From an uncultured Erysipelotrichaceae bacterium (GTDB lineage Bacteria; Bacillota_I; Bacilli_A; RF39; UBA660), in the NCBI GenBank assembly GCA_902803795.1, contig CADCRC010000085.1, positions 1 through 19,511 on the forward strand: DNA of 19,511 bases, read 5' to 3'. Below the pieces are notes generated by a model that was not told the origin of the DNA, made no database searches, and saw only the letters and a program-made list of their open reading frames with translations. Below are positions 14,768 through 19,511 of the stretch, in pieces (position 1 is the first letter of the stretch; each line of letters begins with the position of its first letter). A program made the position numbers and the translations under genes.

Positions 14768-14796
14768 ACTTTATCATAATGTAATAATAAAGTCAA
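14768..14796 (-). promoter_or_regulatory. Str operon promoter
   Basis: TTGACT (14791-14796), a 17-nt spacer and TAAAGT (14768-14773) on the minus strand, predicting a leader of about 90 nt. The region from here to the end of the next gene (14797-14964) is A/T-rich and holds only a weak A/T-only inverted repeat at 14852-14870; no gene or clear terminator for the gene upstream is seen. Confidence 0.6.
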
Positions 14797-14964
14797 ACAT
14801 TTTAATAAACTTTATCAAAAATATTACAAAAAAATAACAAACAAAATACACATAAATAACTTTTATTTATAATATCTTATCTTCAAAGAAATAACATTTT
14901 ACAAATAAGTCTAACAAAAATAATAAATATTATAGATATATTATATTAGTTTCCTCATAAAATT

Positions 14965-15903
14965 TTAATTAAGAGCAATTTTTAAAACTCTAACATTATC
15001 TTCCATAATATCAAGATAAGTCTTACCATCATCAAAATCTTCTTGAGAAATATTATGAGCACTATTAAATTCTAACACTTTAGCACCTGTTTCATTTGCT
15101 ATAGTTTTTGCTATTTTACTACTAGATAATTCTATATGAAACACAACAGGTATTTTATCATCTTTAACTTTATCTATTAAAAAACTAATTGTTTTTGCAC
15201 TCGCTTCTGTTTCACTAGAACAACCAGGAAAAGCAGCATAATAAGTTAAACCATATTCTTTTACAAAATATAATAAAGGAAATCTATCACCAAATATTAT
15301 CTCTTTTCTTTTACTTTTATCAATAATATCTCTAATCTCCGCATCTATTTTATATAACCTATCAATATATTCAGATGCTCTTTTTTCATACTCAATCTTA
15401 TTTGATGAATCAATTTTAATAATTTCATCTTTTAATTTATCAATTATTTTTATCGTATTAATAAGACTAGTCCAAACATGTTCATCATACTCTTTTTCAT
15501 CATCATACTCTTCTTCCATTCCTTCAACATATTCTTCAAAAGAAACATCAACTAAATCTAATAATTTAATTACTTTAGTCTTTTTCTTATCAACATCATC
15601 TAATATATCCTCAAGCCACTCATCAGACTCTCCACCAACATAAATAAAAATATCACTATTTTTTATATCTATTATATCTTGAGGAGTAGGTTCAAAATCA
15701 TGTGATTCAACCCCAGGCTTAAGTAACATTTTTAAATTCACACTCTTACTATCTTTAATAATAGATCTTGCAAAATCATAACATGGAAAATTAGTAGCAA
15801 CAATACTAAGCTTTTCACTACTTTTTTTATAAATACATCCAGTTAAGCTAAACAAACAACAAAACAAAATAATAACAAAAATCATTTTAAATATATTTTT
15901 CAT
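14965..15903 (-). CDS. ZnuA-like metal-binding lipoprotein (ABC transporter solute-binding protein)
   Basis: Cluster A-I solute-binding protein that would capture zinc or manganese outside the membrane and pass it to an ABC importer. The 312-residue protein has a lipoprotein signal peptide with lipobox LTGC (Cys23). Metal-site candidates are H68 (VESHDFEP), H142 (DEHVWTS), D206 (GDRFPLLYF, where many ZnuA proteins have His) and E259 or H283 later on. Between H68 and H142 lies an acidic loop (about 122-141, Glu/Asp-rich, no extra His), at the position of the His-rich loop of ZnuA. The ATG at 15903 is preferred to a GTG at 15912 because AGGTGG lies 5 nt upstream. No permease or ATPase gene is adjacent, so partners must be elsewhere. 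A Fur-family-like operator lies at its promoter. Zinc is the likeliest metal, but this is inference. Confidence 0.87.
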   Translation of the reverse strand: MKNIFKMIFVIILFCCLFSLTGCIYKKSSEKLSIVATNFPCYDFARSIIKDSKSVNLKMLLKPGVESHDFEPTPQDIIDIKNSDIFIYVGGESDEWLEDILDDVDKKKTKVIKLLDLVDVSFEEYVEGMEEEYDDEKEYDEHVWTSLINTIKIIDKLKDEIIKIDSSNKIEYEKRASEYIDRLYKIDAEIRDIIDKSKRKEIIFGDRFPLLYFVKEYGLTYYAAFPGCSSETEASAKTISFLIDKVKDDKIPVVFHIELSSSKIAKTIANETGAKVLEFNSAHNISQEDFDDGKTYLDIMEDNVRVLKIALN

Positions 15904-16019
15904 ACTTACCACCTACCAATTAATTTAGAATTTAAAATCAAACTTTTAAATAATCTGTTTAAATTATTTTACACTTAATTAATCAAACTAAATAAAAGAC
16001 AAAAATCCCATTAATAAAA

Positions 16020-16034
16020 TGAAAATGATTTTCA
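16020..16034. promoter_or_regulatory. 7-1-7 Fur-family-like operator
   Basis: TGAAAAT-G-ATTTTCA, a perfect 7-1-7 inverted repeat with the geometry of Fur, Zur and PerR boxes (B. subtilis Fur TGATAATnATTATCA differs at one symmetric position). It begins 6 nt downstream of the -10, at the predicted transcription start of the metal-binding lipoprotein gene, so a metal-loaded repressor would block transcription. Zur versus Fur cannot be told from the sequence. Confidence 0.65.
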
Positions 16035-16040
16035 AATTCT

Positions 16041-16049
16041 ATTATATCA
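16041..16049 (-). promoter_or_regulatory. Extended -10 promoter of the metal-binding lipoprotein gene
   Basis: The minus strand reads TGATATAAT, about 138 nt upstream of the ATG at 15903. There is no clear -35. The long A/T-rich leader (15904-16033) holds no strong hairpin; only a weak 7-bp pairing was noticed. Confidence 0.6.
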
Positions 16050-16100
16050 CAACTTAACAAAAAGAAAAAAATAAAGATAAAATCATTTATTTTATTAATT

Positions 16101-16123
16101 AAAAAAACTTTCAAAAGAAAGTT
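16101..16123 (-). terminator. Intrinsic terminator downstream of the CDF gene
   Basis: A 7-bp stem AACTTTC/GAAAGTT with a TTTT loop, followed by seven T on the minus strand, about 55 nt past the CDF stop. It separates the CDF operon from the metal-binding lipoprotein gene. Confidence 0.8.
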
Positions 16124-16176
16124 AAATAAGTTATTTTAAATAATAATTAAAAATAAATTATACAATTTTTCATTAT

Positions 16177-17289
16177 TTAATCAGAAATATCTATATCTAA
16201 ATTAATACTAATTTTATAATCATTATACTTTTCACTAACTTCATCATATATTTTTTTATATACTTCTTCCCTATTATCAATCTTAAAATCAATAATTATA
16301 TCAAAACTTATATACTTATCAACAAAATCTATATAAAACCCATGCATCTGCAATATTCCATTATAACCAAATACTATCTTACTTATATCTTTCTGAATAG
16401 AACTAATCTCTTTATCTTTAGTATTAACAGAATAAACACCAATTGTATGAAGCAATACTCCATACTTTTCTAAAATATTCCTGCTTATCCTTCTCGATAT
16501 TTTATCAACATCTGATACAGATAAACTATCACTAACCTCAATATGAACAGATCCTGAATATCTATCTGGACCATAATCATTTAATATTAAATCAAAAGCC
16601 CCTTGTACATCTTTTTCTTTATTAATTTCCTTCTTTATTTTTTTAGCAAGATCACTTTCAATTCTAACACCTAATATATTATCAACAGACTCTTTAATTA
16701 GTTCAACACCAGACTTTATAATAAAAATAGATAACATTACACCAACATAGGCTTCTAAACTAATATGAAAAAACATATATATAACAGCAGAAACAAAAAC
16801 AGATATAGATAATAAAGCATCATTAAAAGCATCAGACCCACTTGCAATCAATGAATCTGAATTAACATCATTACCTTTTTTCTTAACATATATTCCTAAA
16901 AGAAATTTTACTAAAATACCAGCAATCAAAATAATTAAAGTAATAATACTATAATCTACTTTTTCAGGATTAACAATCTTTTTAAAAGACTCAATAAATG
17001 CAGTAATACCTGCATATAAGACAATAGCAGATACAATAAATGAAGTCATATATTCTATTCTACCATATCCATAAGGATGCTCTTTATCAGGAAGTTTGCT
17101 TGCGAGTTTAACACCAACAATAGTAATAATACTAGATAAAGCATCACTTAAATTATTAACAGCATCAGACACTATAGCAATCGAATTAGAAACAATTCCA
17201 ATAAATGCCTTAAAACAAGCAAGAACAATATTTGAAACAATACTAATAATACTTGTCCTAATAATAATTCTCTCTCTATCATTTTTCAT
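16177..17289 (-). CDS. CDF-family metal exporter, manganese-type motif
   Basis: Cation diffusion facilitator, a proton-coupled inner-membrane metal exporter. The 370-residue protein has about six transmembrane helices (13-210) and a cytosolic C-terminal domain (about 215-370), longer than the usual ~300. The metal site, in numbering that coincides with E. coli YiiP, is N45-x3-D49 in helix 2 (SDAVNNLSDALSS) and D153-x3-D157 in helix 5 (GSDAFNDAL). Zinc exporters have His at 153; NxxxD with DxxxD is the pattern of manganese CDFs such as streptococcal MntE. HPYGYGRIEY (71-80) is the family signature. GAGGAG before the ATG fixes the start. It follows the Trx-like gene by 55 nt without a terminator and is probably the last gene of that operon. 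Manganese specificity is inferred from the motif. Confidence 0.9.
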   Translation of the reverse strand: MKNDRERIIIRTSIISIVSNIVLACFKAFIGIVSNSIAIVSDAVNNLSDALSSIITIVGVKLASKLPDKEHPYGYGRIEYMTSFIVSAIVLYAGITAFIESFKKIVNPEKVDYSIITLIILIAGILVKFLLGIYVKKKGNDVNSDSLIASGSDAFNDALLSISVFVSAVIYMFFHISLEAYVGVMLSIFIIKSGVELIKESVDNILGVRIESDLAKKIKKEINKEKDVQGAFDLILNDYGPDRYSGSVHIEVSDSLSVSDVDKISRRISRNILEKYGVLLHTIGVYSVNTKDKEISSIQKDISKIVFGYNGILQMHGFYIDFVDKYISFDIIIDFKIDNREEVYKKIYDEVSEKYNDYKISINLDIDISD

Positions 17290-17344
17290 ATTATCAACTC
17301 CTCACCAACTTTTACAATAAAATAGTAAAAAAATATTTTATTTA

Positions 17345-17806
17345 TTAGATATTAACATAAGAACTTAACCATTTCTTAAATTTATCTTCATTCTGATATA
17401 AATCGATATCCTCATCCGCATTAGCATCCAAATAATCAATAATTCTACCTTTATTAACAATAATTACAGTTGGAGCATATTTAACATTTTCATATAACAA
17501 AGTATTTTTAAAATCCATAAAATTAATTTTTAATATCTCAACATTACTACTTTTAGAAACACTTTCAAATACTTCATCACATGGAATAGAAAAGTTACAA
17601 TAATTATTATAAGTAAATAATATAAATGACTTTTTACTATTAACAAGTTCATCTACATTATCACCACTTACAGAAACCAAGCCTTTATTATTATAATATT
17701 TATTTTCTAAAGAAAATTTTTTATCAATAGAAAACCAATATATAAAACCACAAATAACAAAAAGAACTAAAAAAATTAATATATATTTTATATTATTATT
17801 ATTCAT
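17345..17806 (-). CDS. Membrane-anchored thioredoxin-like protein with CX5C motif
   Basis: A 153-residue protein with one N-terminal transmembrane helix (about 7-25) and a thioredoxin-like domain outside the membrane. The strand FILFTYNNYC (61-70) leads into C70-NFSIP-C76, so the two cysteines are five residues apart rather than the CxxC of thioredoxin. YAPTVIIVNKGRI (110-122) gives the expected cis-Pro (P112) and following strand. The C-terminal helix is EDKFKKWLSSYV. The ATG overlaps the end of the rhodanese-like gene by 8 nt (ATGAATAA), which implies translational coupling; the CDF gene follows. The function is unknown; a thiol or persulfide transfer partner of the rhodanese domain is plausible but unproven. 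It might also be a structural, non-catalytic Trx fold. Confidence 0.75.
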   Translation of the reverse strand: MNNNNIKYILIFLVLFVICGFIYWFSIDKKFSLENKYYNNKGLVSVSGDNVDELVNSKKSFILFTYNNYCNFSIPCDEVFESVSKSSNVEILKINFMDFKNTLLYENVKYAPTVIIVNKGRIIDYLDANADEDIDLYQNEDKFKKWLSSYVNI

Positions 17807-18506
17807 TATTTACCTCAGTTAAAGAATCAAAATCAATATCATGATAAGTAACTTTCCAAAAGTCATAAACTGTTTTACCATTTCTATTTTGTTTTACTTG
17901 AATATTGTTTTTTCCATTATAAAACCAATATCCCCCAGTATTATATATTTTATCTTCATCCCAACCCAGTGAAACTAAAAAGCTTTTAGTCATACCAGCA
18001 TATCCTCCGCCACCACACATTAAGAAAATATACTTATCTTTAGGAAAATAAAATTTTAAAATATCTAACGATTCTTCATAATTAGGAACATATTTTCCAT
18101 CTGCATCAATTCTAAATAACGTCTTACCAATATATGTATTACCAACCACCTCTGGTAATCCAGAAACAGGAACAATATAAGGTAATGAAATAACTTCAAA
18201 TCCTTTTACAAATCCAGATAAGTAAGAATCTCCACCAATTAACTCATAATTGCCTGGATCTTTTAACATTCTCATATCTCTATATACTGAATCATATCTT
18301 CCAAGATACTTGTCAATAGTTTCTTCATTAACATTTTTATCAATTCCAAGCTGTCCTCTCTCTCCTCCAGTAATTTCAGGCTTAGGTAATTCAACAATCA
18401 TATTACTATTTTTATTACTATAAATATTTTTACCAATTAATATTCCACTTAAAAAAATCAATAAAAAACAAAATAAAATTAAACCAATAAACCACATTTT
18501 TTTCAT
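17799..18506 (-). CDS. Membrane-anchored rhodanese-like protein
   Basis: A 235-residue protein with an uncleaved or signal-type N-terminal helix (about 5-25) and a rhodanese-like domain facing outward. The C-terminal half has the rhodanese pattern: YEESLDILKFYFPKDKYIFLMC with C164 in the loop CGGGGYAGMTKSF, then LGWDEDKIYNTGGYWFYNG, typical of the segment after the active-site helix. The N-terminal half (GDSYLSGFVKGFEVISLPYI) fits the region where rhodanese domains carry the DVR..EF..GHI motif, but is divergent. The start at 18506 is chosen because GGAG lies 8 nt upstream and the predicted promoter (18529-18537) excludes the longer reading from 18581. It is first in an operon with a coupled Trx-like gene and a CDF exporter. 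Sulfurtransferase activity is inferred. Confidence 0.75.
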   Translation of the reverse strand: MKKMWFIGLILFCFLLIFLSGILIGKNIYSNKNSNMIVELPKPEITGGERGQLGIDKNVNEETIDKYLGRYDSVYRDMRMLKDPGNYELIGGDSYLSGFVKGFEVISLPYIVPVSGLPEVVGNTYIGKTLFRIDADGKYVPNYEESLDILKFYFPKDKYIFLMCGGGGYAGMTKSFLVSLGWDEDKIYNTGGYWFYNGKNNIQVKQNRNGKTVYDFWKVTYHDIDFDSLTEVNNE

Positions 18507-18528
18507 AAGTTCAACTCCATCCAAAACA

Positions 18529-18537
18529 ATTATATCA
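18529..18537 (-). promoter_or_regulatory. Extended -10 promoter of the rhodanese/Trx/CDF operon
   Basis: The minus strand reads TGATATAAT, 22 nt upstream of the ATG at 18506. No good -35 is present. The predicted leader is about 16 nt and includes the ribosome binding site. Confidence 0.6.
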
Positions 18538-18672
18538 TATATTACTTTTTTTCTCTTCTTCCATTTTACTAGTCCATTCAACTATATTTTCATTATAACA
18601 TATTTTTTTTACTATATAAAAAAGCATTTTATTCAGTGTAGACAGTTTTTTTAGTTAACTCAAATACATTAT

Positions 18673-18693
18673 AAAAGAAGTATTTCTACTTCT
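18673..18693 (-). terminator. Intrinsic terminator downstream of the SplB-type gene
   Basis: A 7-bp stem AGAAGTA/TACTTCT closed by a GAAA tetraloop, followed by TTTT, just 14 nt past the TAA stop on the minus strand. Confidence 0.75.
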
Positions 18694-18706
18694 AGATTAT
18701 AGCAAT

Positions 18707-19511
18707 TTAAAACAAAGTAATTTGTTCACTATTATTTATTTCTATTTTATATGCTTTAATAATATCTTTCATATTATAAAGTATTCCATACTTATCACAT
18801 TCACTAGTAAATACTTTATATAATGATTTATAGTTTGGAACAGCACAATTATATCTTGTTCCATAATATTTGATGTATTTTTCTTTCAATCCTTTAAAAT
18901 TTTTATCTAACTTATCATAGTAATAATCTCTTTGGTTTTCTCTTAAAGTAATTCCCATATATGTATAAATAAACTTTGCACCACATTCATGAGCATTTTT
19001 AATTAGTTTTTTTATATCTTCTTCATTATCTGTTATAAATGGTAAAACAGGAATCATCATTATACCTACAAATATTCCATTATCTGATAATATTTTTATA
19101 GCTTCAAATCTTTTAGAAGATATACATACATGTGGTTCAATTATTCTAGATAATTCATCATTAGAAGTTGTTATAGTAAACTTAATTATTACATTATTTT
19201 TAGAATTAATTTCTTTAAGTAAATCTAAATCTCTTAATATCAAATCACTTTTTGTATCAATAGAAACTCCAAAATTATATTTAGATAATAGCTTTAATGC
19301 TCCTCTTGTTTGTTCATATTGTAACTCATTCGGATTATAAGTATCAGACATTGATCCTATACCTACTACCACTGTTTCACGTTTTTTAGATAATTCTTTT
19401 TCAAGTATTATAAGAGCATTTTCTTTTCCTTTGGGAATATCAAATTTATCTATATGATAACAATTACTTCTACTATCACAATATATACATCCATGAGGAC
19501 ATCCTCTATAT
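18707..19511 (-). CDS. Radical SAM protein, SplB/COG1533 type (5' end beyond window)
   Basis: The C-terminal 267 residues of a radical SAM protein of the SPL (DNA photolyase-like) group. The reading frame stays open to the right edge, where RGCPHGCIYCDSRSNC supplies the cluster motif C-x3-C-x2-C; an internal GTG at 19372 is therefore not the real start. Family segments follow: VVVGIGSMSDTYNPNE (substrate or SAM-binding strand and the YNPNE element), TRGALKLLSKYNFGVSIDTKSDLILRD, FTITTSNDELSRIIEP, RFEAIKILSDNGIFVGIMMIPVLPFITD. Many such proteins are annotated as spore photoproduct lyase-like or DNA repair photolyase, but the substrate of this group is unestablished, and no sporulation gene is in view. 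Only a few dozen N-terminal residues are probably missing. Confidence 0.87.
   Translation of the reverse strand, partial: YRGCPHGCIYCDSRSNCYHIDKFDIPKGKENALIILEKELSKKRETVVVGIGSMSDTYNPNELQYEQTRGALKLLSKYNFGVSIDTKSDLILRDLDLLKEINSKNNVIIKFTITTSNDELSRIIEPHVCISSKRFEAIKILSDNGIFVGIMMIPVLPFITDNEEDIKKLIKNAHECGAKFIYTYMGITLRENQRDYYYDKLDKNFKGLKEKYIKYYGTRYNCAVPNYKSLYKVFTSECDKYGILYNMKDIIKAYKIEINNSEQITLF

Noticed and set aside
14852..14870. 8-bp inverted repeat downstream of the metal-lipoprotein gene as its terminator
   Set aside because: The stem is made only of A/T pairs with no clear T tract in the right position; too weak to call.
17290..17344. Separate promoter or metal riboswitch in front of the CDF gene
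   Set aside because: Only 55 nt of A/T-rich DNA with a weak 6-bp pairing; too short for the known Mn riboswitch and no promoter consensus.
19370..19372. GTG at 19372 as the start of the last radical SAM gene
   Set aside because: The frame continues upstream to the window edge and contains the essential CxxxCxxC cluster motif, so the start lies outside the window.
1..19511. Mycoplasma-type code (TGA = Trp)
   Set aside because: All Trp residues seen in conserved motifs are TGG and no gene needs TGA read-through.

Overview
The window is very AT-rich DNA (I estimate well above 70% A+T) from a low-GC member of the Bacillota. The markers are strong AAAGGAGG-type ribosome binding sites, the order rpsL-rpsG-fusA-tuf, a FemABX-type aminoacyltransferase, and ChW (clostridial hydrophobic W) repeat proteins. 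TGG is the only Trp codon and no in-frame TGA occurs, so the standard code applies, although none of the 16 visible stop codons is TGA. An uncultured gut-type Bacilli/Clostridia relative is my inference, not a demonstrated identification.

Layout. (1) 1-4844, minus strand: two adjacent exported cell-wall proteins, a GH25 muramidase (its last residues lie beyond the left edge) and a C1A cysteine peptidase. Both carry ChW repeats in a fixed three-repeat order with a period of 450 or 453 nt. (2) 5092-6275, minus: thymidylate kinase and a short single-stranded DNA-binding protein with a lysine-rich tail, each followed by its own terminator. (3) 6276-6542: a divergent intergenic region rich in inverted and direct repeats. 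(4) 6543-10337, plus: adenosine deaminase overlapping a PflX-type radical SAM protein, then a membrane-anchored CPHC thioredoxin-like protein, then a FemABX transferase. (5) 10338-10405: two hairpins acting as a bidirectional terminator. (6) 10406-14796, minus: the str operon (rpsL, rpsG, fusA, tuf), with a promoter, an attenuator-like leader hairpin and a probable internal tuf promoter. (7) 14965-16049, minus: an apparently monocistronic ZnuA-like metal-binding lipoprotein. A Fur-family-like 7-1-7 operator sits at its predicted transcription start. (8) 16177-18537, minus: a likely operon of a membrane-anchored rhodanese-like protein, a translationally coupled Trx-like protein with a CX5C motif, and a CDF exporter with manganese-type metal-site residues. 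(9) 18707-19511, minus: a SplB-type radical SAM protein whose 5' end lies beyond the right edge.

Themes. Envelope functions dominate: wall hydrolysis and anchoring, peptidoglycan cross-bridge synthesis, extracytoplasmic thiol/sulfur chemistry, and metal capture and efflux. Several predicted promoters are extended -10 elements (TGnTATAAT) without a good -35 box. The best candidates for undescribed biology are the shared A-B-C ChW super-repeat, the rhodanese/CX5C-thioredoxin/Mn-CDF operon, the Pro-to-Ile change in the S12 PNSA/KDLPG region, and the repeat-dense ssb-add spacer. No tRNA, rRNA, IS element or CRISPR array was seen.
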